Notes: generated by a model not told the origin, from the sequence alone. A stretch of DNA of 24,510 bases from Ramlibacter sp. (GCA_025351615.1 JANXVP010000338.1:1-24510); one strand, 5' to 3'. Shown: positions 9,010-15,899, numbered from the stretch's first letter. Numbers and translations are program-made.

Positions 9010-9926
9010 TTCGCCGCAGCGGCGGCAGCGGTCAGCCTGGCCAGCGTGTCATCGAACAGTCCGAACAGGTCCTTGGCACCATCGCTGCCGCCCACGGTGA
9101 AAGGAAGTTTCACCACCGGGATGCCGGCGTTCTTGCTAAGCCATTCCGACGATCGCGGGTCCTGGTACGCCGCATAGATGACCATCCGCGCGGGCTGCGT
9201 CTTGAGCGTCGCCAGCACGCCCTGCAAGTGCGAGACAGTTGGTTCGATGCCTGGCTTGGGCTCCAGCACCGCAATTTCCTTGAGGCCCAGCCAGTCGTAC
9301 AGATAGGCGAATCCCTTGTGCTGCGACGCCACGGTCGTGCCTTTTAGCGGTGCAGCCCTCGCGGCCCAGCGCACCATGGCTTGCTGCCAGCGCAGCGAAA
9401 AGTCAGCCTGCCGCTTCGCATACTGCGTGGCGTTGGCCGGATCCAGTTGCTGCAGCCGGGCGCCCAGGGCCGGAGCGACGGTGGCGATATTGCGCGGATC
9501 GGTCTGGATGTGCGGATTGCCGGCCGCGTGCACGTCCCCCTGCGAGCGATCCAGCTGGGTCGGCACTTCGAGCTTGCCTACGAGGTCGGCCGCAGCCAGG
9601 TTGCCGGGCTGGCCTGCCTGTACCCTGGCATTGCCGGACTGCTGGAGCAACGGTGGCAGCCAGCCGATTTCAAGCTCGGCGCCGGTACAGACCACCAGGT
9701 CGGCGTTGCGCACGCGCGCAATCAGGCTCGGCTTGGCCTGGATCTGGTGCGGGTCCTGCAAGGCCGTGGTTGCCGACGATGTCTCGACCAGGTTGCCGCC
9801 GAGTTCCTGGGCCAGCGCCGCCCATTCGGGCTCGCAGGCGAACACCCGCAACGCGGCATGTGACGGCAGGGCGAGCAATGCCAGCGGCAGCGCCCAGAGC
9901 GCCGGAAAGATCTTGAATTTCGACAT
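9006..9926 (-). CDS. ZnuA-like periplasmic metal-binding protein of an ABC importer
   Basis: This 306-residue cluster A-I solute-binding protein has a signal peptide ending at PSHA (residues about 1-24). Likely metal ligands by position are His60 (in DPHQI), His139 (in GNPHIQTDP), His203 (in SQHKGFAYLYDWLGL) and Asp282 (in TVGGSDGAKDLF). A three-His-plus-Asp set suits Zn2+ or Mn2+. The long His-rich loop of E. coli ZnuA is absent, so specificity is not certain. AAGGA stands six bases before the ATG at 9926. It lies 21 bases after the porin gene and overlaps the permease gene by four bases, in one operon. Confidence 0.92.
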   Translation of the reverse strand: MSKFKIFPALWALPLALLALPSHAALRVFACEPEWAALAQELGGNLVETSSATTALQDPHQIQAKPSLIARVRNADLVVCTGAELEIGWLPPLLQQSGNARVQAGQPGNLAAADLVGKLEVPTQLDRSQGDVHAAGNPHIQTDPRNIATVAPALGARLQQLDPANATQYAKRQADFSLRWQQAMVRWAARAAPLKGTTVASQHKGFAYLYDWLGLKEIAVLEPKPGIEPTVSHLQGVLATLKTQPARMVIYAAYQDPRSSEWLSKNAGIPVVKLPFTVGGSDGAKDLFGLFDDTLARLTAAAAAAK

Positions 9927-9947
9927 GGGGGATCCTTGAAAACGGGG

Positions 9948-11297
9948 TCAGAAGCCGTGGGCGCCATGCGCACCAAGGCTCATCTGGTATTGCAGCAAGA
10001 GCTGGTTGTCGGCCGGCCCGATGCGCGAGCGATCCTGAGCCAGCTGCAGGCGCACGCGGGAGAATTCGCTCGGGTTGAAGTCCAGCATCAGCGAGTTCTT
10101 GCGCGGTCGGTACACGGCTTGCGACAACAGATCCGGGTCGGTGACCGCACCCGAGTCCAGCCGTTCCGTCCGCAACCCGACGCGCCAGCGCGGCATGAAC
10201 TGGTAAACACCCTGAAGGTACCAGCCAGACTGGGCGGCACCCGACCCACTGACGCTGGTGGCATCTGGCCCGCCGGCCGCGACGCTTGCATCCCGCTTGC
10301 TGTGAAGGTATTCGCCTTGCAGCTTGAAGTTGGTCCGGGTCCCATTGCCGTTGGGCGCCCACTTCAGAACGAAGTCGCCGACCCAGACGCGGGTGCGGCC
10401 ACTGAAAGCGCCAGTGCTGCTGTCCAGCGCGCCTGCGGTGGACAGGGACTGGCTGGTGGCTTTCGCGTTCAGCATCGACAGGCCGGCCCGCCAGCTCTGG
10501 CTTTCGCCGATGTCACCGCCCGCATGCACGAATAGCGCGGTCGCACCGGCGCCATTGCGAGAGCTATTGCTGCCCGGGAACCCGCGGCCGCGCCCGACTT
10601 CAGCGCCCGCCTCGAGAAACAGGTCGGTCGGCGCCAGCCAGCGCAGCTGCAGTCCGTCGTCGGCAAACTGGGTGCCCAGAAGCAGCTGGTAGGCGAGCGG
10701 GTTGTCGGCGAAATCCCAGGTGTGGCTGTGCTGCTCGTTGAGGTAGCCGATGCCGGAGAAAAAGCGCCCGGTTTTGAGCGTCAGCCCGTTGCCCAGCGAG
10801 GTGGTCTGCACATAGGCTTCTTCGACCGACACGGTGTTCTCCGGATGCAGCGCAATACTGGCCTGCCCGCGCAGCCAGGGATCGATGCTGGCACTGAGCG
10901 TCAGCTCGCTTTCGGCCAGACTAAACCCCCGCCCGACCGGTCCCGCGTCGCTCCCGGCCGGCAGCGAAAAACCGGGCGCCGCATAGGCCGCCGGATCGCG
11001 CGAGGTCCGGCTGTAGGTGCCGGACAGAATCAGGGAAAGCGCCGGATTGAAAGCATTCGCGCCGCCGCCTGCCGACGTGCTCGGGGCTGCGGATGGGGCC
11101 ACCGCGACAGAGGACTCCGGTGCTTGCGCTTCGGCAGCCTTCAGCCGTTGTTCGAGCGCCTGCAGGCGCTGTTCATAGGCTCCGCGAATCGATTCAATCT
11201 CCTGGCGCAACGCGTTGATATCGGAAGCCGTGTCGGCGAGCGCCGCCAGGGGCAAGCCCAAGGCGAGCGCGACGCCCACCGAAAAATAATGTCGCAT
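9948..11297 (-). CDS. Outer-membrane porin with N-terminal coiled coil, linked to metal-uptake genes
   Basis: This 449-residue exported protein has a signal peptide (residues about 1-21, ALGLPLAALA), then a coiled coil (about 24-57, DINALRQEIESIRGAYEQRL), then an Ala/Ser/Pro linker. A beta-barrel domain with amphipathic strands follows, ending in a terminal Phe (GAHGAHGF), the usual signal for BAM-dependent barrel assembly. Coiled coil plus barrel resembles trimeric porins. GAGGAA lies about seven bases before the ATG at 11297, which fixes the start; an upstream open extension is unlikely to be used. Position directly before the ZnuA-like gene suggests it passes a metal ion or metal complex across the outer membrane, which is an inference. 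Confidence 0.82.
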   Translation of the reverse strand: MRHYFSVGVALALGLPLAALADTASDINALRQEIESIRGAYEQRLQALEQRLKAAEAQAPESSVAVAPSAAPSTSAGGGANAFNPALSLILSGTYSRTSRDPAAYAAPGFSLPAGSDAGPVGRGFSLAESELTLSASIDPWLRGQASIALHPENTVSVEEAYVQTTSLGNGLTLKTGRFFSGIGYLNEQHSHTWDFADNPLAYQLLLGTQFADDGLQLRWLAPTDLFLEAGAEVGRGRGFPGSNSSRNGAGATALFVHAGGDIGESQSWRAGLSMLNAKATSQSLSTAGALDSSTGAFSGRTRVWVGDFVLKWAPNGNGTRTNFKLQGEYLHSKRDASVAAGGPDATSVSGSGAAQSGWYLQGVYQFMPRWRVGLRTERLDSGAVTDPDLLSQAVYRPRKNSLMLDFNPSEFSRVRLQLAQDRSRIGPADNQLLLQYQMSLGAHGAHGF

Positions 11298-11373
11298 TGT
11301 TCGTTCCTCACATGCGGATGAAACCCGCGACCCGGAAGGCAGGAATGCCGCGGGACGCAACGAGGCAAAGGGT

Positions 11374-11751
11374 TCAGGCGAATGTGGCGGGAGGCGCGCG
11401 AATGGCGTAAGCCTGGTCGGGCGGTTCGACCCGCTGGACAACAGGCGTGGAGACCCTGGGCAGGAATCCGGCTGGTGCGGGCGGCAGCAGAGCTGCAGCC
11501 GGAAGCGGCCCGCTGCCCAGGCTGGCGGCCACGATGCACGCGTTGCAATGCGTGAGGCCGCCAGGGTGCTTGCCAGCCGACGAGGATGTCTCGTCTGGGC
11601 CGTGGCTGTAGGTGTGAAGGATCGCTATGGTCTGTGCAAGGCCCAGCAGCAAGGCCAGACACAGCAGCGCCAGCCGCGCGAAGCGCAAGCCGCAGGGGGA
11701 GGTGCAAGCGGGAGCAAGTGGCCAGGGCGCCATCCGCGAATGGTATCGCAT
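11374..11751 (-). CDS. DUF2946-like small membrane or exported protein with HCxxC motif
   Basis: This 125-residue protein has one hydrophobic segment (about residues 25-44), then LHTYSH, then THCNACIVAAS with an HCxxC motif, and a C-terminal end YAIRAPPA. These features match my memory of DUF2946 proteins, small proteins often found beside metal-related outer-membrane receptor genes. The His and Cys residues could bind a metal, perhaps in regulation or delivery. It is the first gene of the porin-ZnuA-ZnuB group (76-base gap to the porin). The start could be ATG 11751 or ATG 11733; neither has a clear Shine-Dalgarno. Confidence 0.65.
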   Translation of the reverse strand: MRYHSRMAPWPLAPACTSPCGLRFARLALLCLALLLGLAQTIAILHTYSHGPDETSSSAGKHPGGLTHCNACIVAASLGSGPLPAAALLPPAPAGFLPRVSTPVVQRVEPPDQAYAIRAPPATFA

Positions 11752-11768
11752 GGCAGGTGCGACCTGCC
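11752..11768. repeat. Inverted repeat GGCAGGT-GCG-ACCTGCC next to the DUF2946-like start codon
   Basis: Perfect 7-bp arms separated by 3 bases directly abut the ATG at 11751. In the transcript this hairpin would cover the ribosome-binding region, so it may be an operator or translational control element. If translation starts at 11733 the hairpin lies 18 bases further upstream. Confidence 0.5.
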
Positions 11769-11813
11769 GGTCACAAGGGGCTTGCCGGGCGAAGTTCGAA
11801 GATCAGGGCCGTG

Positions 11814-11828
11814 TCGCGGGTACCGCGA
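11814..11828. repeat. Inverted repeat TCGCGG-GTA-CCGCGA
   Basis: Perfect 6-bp arms with a 3-base centre lie about 63 bases upstream of the DUF2946-like gene. It is a possible regulator-binding site; no regulator can be named. Confidence 0.4.
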
Positions 11829-12029
11829 TGGCCAGCGCAGTTCTCGGCCGATAGCCGTTCCGCTCTCCGGTTGCACCGCCGTTCGGGTGTCAAGAATTGT
11901 GCTTGCCGCGGCGCTGCACACCCACACCGACACACTCCTGTCAGTGGCCCTGCAGGCCATCACCGCCCGTGCCACCGAGCGGCTCAAGCCCGGCTACCGC
12001 GACAGCGGCGTTTGAGGCGGCCGGACCGA

Positions 12030-12437
12030 TCAAGTCCCGTCGGACACCAGCTGCGCAAGGACCGGCCGGATCCGGTCTTCTTCGTAATAGCCGCCGTATT
12101 CCGTGTAGCGCAGGAAAGTGCGGATGCAGCTGGCACATTCCCAGACGTCGCAGCGGTTGTAGGGAAAGAAGGCGGGCGCGATTGGCGCATCGGCGGACCA
12201 TGCGTTGGTTCCGGCGGGATGGTGTTCGCGCAACGTCGGATCCTCGTCTTCCGGCCTTCTCAGGGTGCCCACGCGACGCAGTGCTTTCCGGTCGAATCCG
12301 CCCGGTACCGACTGCCATCCTGCCGACGCTATGGCGGCGCAAGCCGGGCAATCCATGGCGCCAGCAAGCTGCCGGGCCGCCAGCCGGATCAGGGCCTGGG
12401 TGCCGAGGAGAGGAACGGTCGCGTCGCCATGCGCCAT
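12030..12437 (-). CDS. Conserved hypothetical protein with two CxxC pairs (zinc-ribbon-like)
   Basis: This 135-residue protein has a CPAC pair at Cys30/Cys33 and a second group CDVWECASC (Cys96, Cys101, Cys104), followed by the aromatic-acidic segment RYTEYGGYYEEDRI. Two CxxC pairs about 70 residues apart suggest a single structural zinc site, as in zinc ribbons. I recognise the C-terminal pattern as a small conserved family in Burkholderiales but know no function. The gene starts 17 bases after the aldo/keto reductase stop, so they are probably co-transcribed. Confidence 0.75.
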   Translation of the reverse strand: MAHGDATVPLLGTQALIRLAARQLAGAMDCPACAAIASAGWQSVPGGFDRKALRRVGTLRRPEDEDPTLREHHPAGTNAWSADAPIAPAFFPYNRCDVWECASCIRTFLRYTEYGGYYEEDRIRPVLAQLVSDGT

Positions 12438-12454
12438 TGTGGTTCAGTCGCCGG

Positions 12455-13516
12455 CTACGCGCCGATGCCGCCCGGGCTGAGAGCGTCGGCGATCTGTTGG
12501 CGGCGGAACTCGCCCTGGCGTTCGAGCATCCAGCCCGGATACTCCGGCTGCAACCGGCTGGCGGTGTCCAGTTGCGCCAGCTCGCCGGCGCCCAGCTTCA
12601 CCCTGGTCGCGCCGATGTTGTCGGCAAGCTGCTCGGGGCGCCTGGCGCCAACAATCACGCTTGTGACCTGCGGCTGGTGCAGCAACCAGCCCAACGCCAC
12701 CTGCGCAACCGAAACCCCGTGCGCCTGGGCGATCGGACGCATCACGTCGACGCAGTCCCAGGCCCGGTTCTTGTCGACCGGAGGAAAATCGAAAGCCATC
12801 CGCCGGCTGCCGGCTTCGGCCTGCTGCTCGCGCCCGTATTTACCGCTCAGCAAACCACCGGCCAGCGGGCTCCACACCATCAGGCCAACCCCCTCACTGC
12901 GCAGCATCGGGATCAACTCACGCTCCAGGTCGCGCCCGGCCACCGTGTAGTAGGCCTGCAGCGACTCGAAGCGCGCCAGGCCGAGCCGCTCGGAAATCCC
13001 GAGCGCCTTGGCGATCTGCCACGCCGCCCAGTTCGACACGCCGATGTAGCGGACATGGCCATGGCGCACGAGCTGGTCCAGGGCGTGCAAGGTTTCCTCG
13101 ATCGGCGTGGCCAGGTCGAAACCGTGCACCTGGTACAGGTCGATGTGGTCGAGCTGCATCCGCTTCAAGCTGGCCTTGACGCCGTCCAGGATGTGGCTGC
13201 GCGTCAGGCCGCGCGCGTTGGGCCCGCCGCCGGTTTCGCCAAACACCTTGGTCGCGACCACCACCTGGTCGCGCGGGATCTTCAGGTTCCGGAGGGCCTG
13301 GCCGGCGATCTGCTCGGAGGCGCCGCCGGCGTAAACATCGGCGGTGTCGATGAAGTTGATGCCGCCGTCCAGTGCCTGGCCGACCAGCCGTTCGGCGTCG
13401 GACTGCTGCAGTTCGCCGATCTTGGCCCACATGCCTTCGGTTCCGCCGAAGGTCATGGTGCCGAGGCAAAGTTCGGAGACGAAAAGGCCAGTACGGCCGA
13501 GCGAGTGATAGCGCAT
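12455..13516 (-). CDS. Aldo/keto reductase
   Basis: This 353-residue NADPH-dependent oxidoreductase of the AKR (beta/alpha)8 family is complete. The catalytic tetrad is visible: Asp57 and Tyr62 in FIDTADVYAGG, Lys90 in VVVATKVFGE, and His131 in LYQVHGFD. The coenzyme-binding end shows SVIVGARRPEQLADN. The opening YHSLGRTGLFVSELCLGTMTFGG is typical of the YajO/Tas-like group, which reduces aldehydes or ketones in the cytoplasm. The ATG at 13516 is preceded by AGGAG about ten bases upstream. The real substrate is unknown. Confidence 0.93.
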   Translation of the reverse strand: MRYHSLGRTGLFVSELCLGTMTFGGTEGMWAKIGELQQSDAERLVGQALDGGINFIDTADVYAGGASEQIAGQALRNLKIPRDQVVVATKVFGETGGGPNARGLTRSHILDGVKASLKRMQLDHIDLYQVHGFDLATPIEETLHALDQLVRHGHVRYIGVSNWAAWQIAKALGISERLGLARFESLQAYYTVAGRDLERELIPMLRSEGVGLMVWSPLAGGLLSGKYGREQQAEAGSRRMAFDFPPVDKNRAWDCVDVMRPIAQAHGVSVAQVALGWLLHQPQVTSVIVGARRPEQLADNIGATRVKLGAGELAQLDTASRLQPEYPGWMLERQGEFRRQQIADALSPGGIGA

Positions 13517-13602
13517 GGCGAATGAACTCCTGTTGGGGTTGAAGGGTTGGGCGGGTGTCGCCCTGAACCAGTCAGCATACCGCCCACACGCCGCCCGTGC
13601 GC

Positions 13603-13887
13603 TTACATGGTGCCGATTTCGCCGTGCGGGATGGTGCCGCTGCGCGCAGCGTTGGCGGCCTGCAAACGGACCGTGTCGCGCGACATGGCCGAGCTGGTCA
13701 TGCCGATGAATCCGGTGCCGCCGTTGGTGATGTGGACAGGCATCGCTGCCTCGGCCTTCACGTCTGCAGCGAAGCGAGTGGATGTGAACACGAGGCTGCG
13801 CTCGGAACCGTCCGCTTCGCTGGCGTGCACGGCGAAAGTGGAGAGGGCGGCGAGTGCGGAAATGGCGATCAGGCGAGTTGTCTTCAT
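13603..13887 (-). CDS. Small secreted protein of unknown function (DUF4148-like)
   Basis: This 94-residue protein has a clear signal peptide (MKTTRLIAISALAALSTFAVHA, cleavage about residue 22). The mature peptide of about 72 residues is polar, with RFAADVKAEAAMPVHITNGGTG and DTVRLQAANAARSG. The pattern resembles small Burkholderiales exported proteins such as DUF4148, but the match is loose. AAGGA lies six bases before the ATG at 13887. A site matching the other two putative ECF promoters of this region lies upstream at 13920-13947, pointing at this gene, so it is probably under the neighbouring sigma factor. Function unknown. Confidence 0.72.
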   Translation of the reverse strand: MKTTRLIAISALAALSTFAVHASEADGSERSLVFTSTRFAADVKAEAAMPVHITNGGTGFIGMTSSAMSRDTVRLQAANAARSGTIPHGEIGTM

Positions 13888-13919
13888 GGTGAGTCCTTGG
13901 GTTGTTGAAGGTCCATCCT

Positions 13920-13947
13920 TTACGCGCAAGCTCGGCAGCTGGATTCG
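13920..13947 (-). promoter_or_regulatory. Putative ECF-sigma promoter for the small secreted protein
   Basis: Read on the minus strand the site is CGAATCC (13947-13941), a 16-base spacer, then CGTAA (13924-13920). The same arrangement with the same spacing occurs twice more, at 15751-15778 and 15823-15850. Transcription would start near 13913, giving a leader of about 26 bases before the ATG at 13887. Confidence 0.65.
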
Positions 13948-13986
13948 AAATAATTGCGTCGGCGTTTTCTCCTACAGGGGTGCATG

Positions 13987-13999
13987 CCCGTCTCACGGG
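13987..13999. repeat. Inverted repeat CCCGT-CTC-ACGGG upstream of the sigma gene
   Basis: Perfect 5-bp arms with a 3-base centre lie in the region between the divergent small secreted protein and sigma genes. It could be an operator or leader hairpin; short enough to be chance. Confidence 0.25.
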
Positions 14000-14064
14000 A
14001 CACTACATTCATCTCGTCAAAGGGTCGCCGATCCACCGGGCTTGTACTGCAGATTGGGCGCTTT

Positions 14065-14748
14065 ATGGATTTCGGAATTTCGGTCCCACACGCTGAATTC
14101 AGCTTCCAACCTGCAGAACCCCGCGTCGTAGCCGACCCCGCGCGAGATGAGCGCAACCTTCCGCTCAAGGTCATGATCGCGGCCGCCGCCCGCGGTGATA
14201 TCCACGCTTTCGAGGCGCTCTACAACTCCACGGCGGGCTGGTTGCTGGGCCGCGTCCGCAGGATCACCGGCGACTCGCTTGCGGAAGATGTGCTGGCGGA
14301 AGTTTTTCTGCAGGTCTGGCGCACTCTTGCGCTGTATGAGGAAAGCCGCGGCGAGCCGCTGGCCTGGCTGGCGACGATCGCCCGCAGCCGCTCCCTGGAC
14401 CGCCTGCGGACCGAACGTCGCAGCCATGGCGGCGAACTGGAAGCGCCTCAGTGTGAATTGGCAGAAGAAGGGCATGAGATCGGGCCGGAGCAGCTGCTGG
14501 CGGTGGCCGAACGCGACCGCCTGTTAAAGGTTTCGATGGGCGCGCTGTCGCCGAAGGAACAGCTGGTTCTGGGAATGGCGTATTTCCGCGATTGCAGCCA
14601 AAACGAAATCGCTTCCCTGACCGGCCTGCCGCTCGGAACCGTCAAGACCCTCATGACGCGGTCGCAACAAAAACTACGCGCCGCGCTCACCCTTGGCCAG
14701 TCCAAGTCCCGTATGGTGCAAAATGGAATTCAGGCGCCTGTCGCCTGA
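14065..14748 (+). CDS. ECF-type RNA polymerase sigma factor
   Basis: This 227-residue protein has sigma region 2 at about residues 47-116 (HAFEALYNSTAGWLLGRVRR, DVLAEVFLQVWRTL, WLATIARSRSLDRLR). Region 4 is at about 157-207 (LSPKEQLVLGMAYF, SQNEIASLTGLPLGTVKTLM). There is no region 3, as in ECF factors. The cupin gene starts three bases after its stop, an arrangement typical of a sigma factor and its anti-sigma partner. I chose ATG 14065, which already gives 46 residues before region 2. An in-frame ATG at 13984 preceded by AGGGG is a real alternative. The putative promoter motif found beside the surrounding genes is not seen before this gene, so autoregulation is not evident. Confidence 0.92.
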   Translation: MDFGISVPHAEFSFQPAEPRVVADPARDERNLPLKVMIAAAARGDIHAFEALYNSTAGWLLGRVRRITGDSLAEDVLAEVFLQVWRTLALYEESRGEPLAWLATIARSRSLDRLRTERRSHGGELEAPQCELAEEGHEIGPEQLLAVAERDRLLKVSMGALSPKEQLVLGMAYFRDCSQNEIASLTGLPLGTVKTLMTRSQQKLRAALTLGQSKSRMVQNGIQAPVA

Positions 14749-14751
14749 CTC

Positions 14752-15234
14752 ATGAGTGATACCACCTTACCCCTGCGCGCCAAGCTGATCGCGAGCGACG
14801 TCCGTCAAGTCCTCGATGCGGCACTCTGTCCGCAAGGTGCGGGGGACTCTGCCTTGCTGGCGCGGGTCAAAGAGCGGGTCCTGACCGCTGTTGTCTTGAA
14901 GACGAGCGTGCTCCACAGCACAGTGCGCGCGGGAGCGGGGGAGTGGGAGCCCGTGTCTGCCGGCCTCGAGCGCAAGCTGCTTTGGGAAAATGCCGACGCA
15001 ATCAGCTGCCTGTTGCGGCTGGCGCCGGGTGCGGTGGTCGCCGGCCACACGCACCTGATGGATGAAGAATGCATCGTGCTGGAGGGGTCCTTGCGGATCG
15101 GCTCCGACCTGACATTGAACGTGGGCGACTTCCATGTAGGAGTGCGGGGCGTGGCGCACGAGCTTTCCAGTTCCGACACGGGAGCCGTGGTCTTTCTGCG
15201 CTGCGCCAAACCGCGGTTCGAATTGGTCGGCTGA
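14752..15234 (+). CDS. Cupin-domain protein, putative anti-sigma factor (ChrR-like)
   Basis: This 160-residue protein carries a cupin barrel at about residues 70-152. The metal-ligand pattern is present: His99 and His101 in GHTHLMDEEC, Glu105, and His136 in VRGVAHE. ChrR-type anti-sigma factors carry a C-terminal cupin that senses oxidants or other signals, and an N-terminal zinc-binding domain (HxxxCxxC) that holds the sigma factor. Here the cupin is clear but the N-terminal 50 residues show no HxxxCxxC, so the sigma-binding part is either atypical or absent. Position directly after the sigma gene supports a regulatory partnership. It could instead be a metal-dependent sensor acting another way. 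Confidence 0.8.
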   Translation: MSDTTLPLRAKLIASDVRQVLDAALCPQGAGDSALLARVKERVLTAVVLKTSVLHSTVRAGAGEWEPVSAGLERKLLWENADAISCLLRLAPGAVVAGHTHLMDEECIVLEGSLRIGSDLTLNVGDFHVGVRGVAHELSSSDTGAVVFLRCAKPRFELVG

Positions 15235-15289
15235 CGGATGCGTCCAACTGGCGCTTCGCCAAAGGCCGGACTGCGAGTCGCGTAATCAA

Positions 15290-15318
15290 AGAAAAAAGCC
15301 CGCGGAAGCGGGCCTTTT
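15290..15318. terminator. Bidirectional intrinsic terminator
   Basis: GCCCGC (15298-15303), loop GGAA, GCGGGC (15308-15313), with an A-run on the left and CCTTTT on the right. It lies between two convergent genes, the cupin gene ending at 15234 and the Ala/Lys-rich gene ending at 15337, and can serve both strands. Confidence 0.85.
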
Positions 15319-15336
15319 GTAGGGTGCGGCGCAGGC

Positions 15337-15666
15337 TCAGAGCTTGGCAGCGTCTTTCTTCATCTGCTCGTCGGTCGAATTCTTTTTGCCGATCTTGGCC
15401 TTTTTGGCCTTCTTCTTTTCGGCAGCGCCTTCGGCTTTTGCATCGCCCGACTTCATGGCTTCTGGCTGCATGGCAGATTTGTCGCCAGTCTTGGCCTTGG
15501 CGTCGACCTTGGCCTGGGCAGCAGCCTCGGGCTTGGCATCCCCCGCCTTCATGGCCTCGGGCATGGTCTTGGCGGTGCCACCAGCCATCGGGGCGCCAAC
15601 GTGGGACGCTGCAAAAGAAGCGGTCGCGAAAAGTCCGGCGATCAGCACGGCAAGGAGTTTGTTCAT
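15337..15666 (-). CDS. Ala/Lys-rich secreted protein of unknown function
   Basis: This 109-residue protein has a signal peptide (MNKLLAVLIAGLFATASFAA). The mature part is low-complexity and very rich in Ala and Lys. An internal repeat is visible: PEAMKAGDAK and PEAMKSGDAK about 30 residues apart. The C-terminus is strongly basic (EKKKAKKAKIGKK). Such composition suggests an unfolded periplasmic polypeptide that may bind anionic surfaces such as LPS, or metal chelates, but no function is known. The ATG at 15666 was chosen because the signal peptide begins there. A matching putative ECF promoter stands at 15751-15778, about 78 bases upstream of translation. Confidence 0.75.
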   Translation of the reverse strand: MNKLLAVLIAGLFATASFAASHVGAPMAGGTAKTMPEAMKAGDAKPEAAAQAKVDAKAKTGDKSAMQPEAMKSGDAKAEGAAEKKKAKKAKIGKKNSTDEQMKKDAAKL

Positions 15667-15750
15667 TTGGAATCCATTGGAGTTGAGGATCAGCGATGTC
15701 AGGAATCTGGCCTCGCCGTGAGCGGCCCGGGACAGCGCCCGCCAATGCGG

Positions 15751-15778
15751 GTACGCCGAAACCGTCGAGCTGGATTCA
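15751..15778 (-). promoter_or_regulatory. Putative ECF-sigma promoter for the Ala/Lys-rich secreted protein
   Basis: On the minus strand: TGAATCC (15778-15772), 16-base spacer, CGTAC (15755-15751). It shares spacing and both boxes with the other two sites. It lies back to back with the DUF4331 promoter candidate in the same divergent intergenic region. Confidence 0.65.
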
Positions 15779-15822
15779 TTGTAACTGGCATGCCGCAGCA
15801 AATCCATCGGGTATCCGCCGCA

Positions 15823-15850
15823 TGAATCCACTGTACTTGCCGGGGCGTAT
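15823..15850 (+). promoter_or_regulatory. Putative ECF-sigma promoter for the DUF4331 operon
   Basis: On the plus strand: TGAATCC (15823-15829), 16-base spacer, CGTAT (15846-15850). Transcription would start near 15857, about 43 bases before the ATG at 15900, which itself has AAGGAG seven bases upstream. Confidence 0.65.
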
Positions 15851-15899
15851 CTCCCATGCACGATTCATCGAAACTTCACACACCCCAAGGAGAGTACCC

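Larger units (their letters stand above)
11752..12029. other. 278-base non-coding stretch upstream of the metal-uptake operon
   Basis: No convincing gene lies here. A plus-strand open frame ends at 12015 but has no recognisable family, ribosome binding site or clear start. The stretch holds two perfect inverted repeats, listed separately, and presumably the operon's promoter. I found no Zur-like AT-rich palindrome (GTTATA...TATAAC) by eye. Confidence 0.5.

Noticed and set aside
11548..12015. A plus-strand open frame crossing the DUF2946-like gene and the non-coding stretch
   Set aside because: No ribosome binding site or family; the last 40 residues look faintly protein-like, but there is not enough to call a gene.
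11752..12029. A Zur box upstream of the metal-uptake operon
   Set aside because: No AT-rich palindrome resembling known Zur sites could be found by eye; the inverted repeats present are GC-rich and different.
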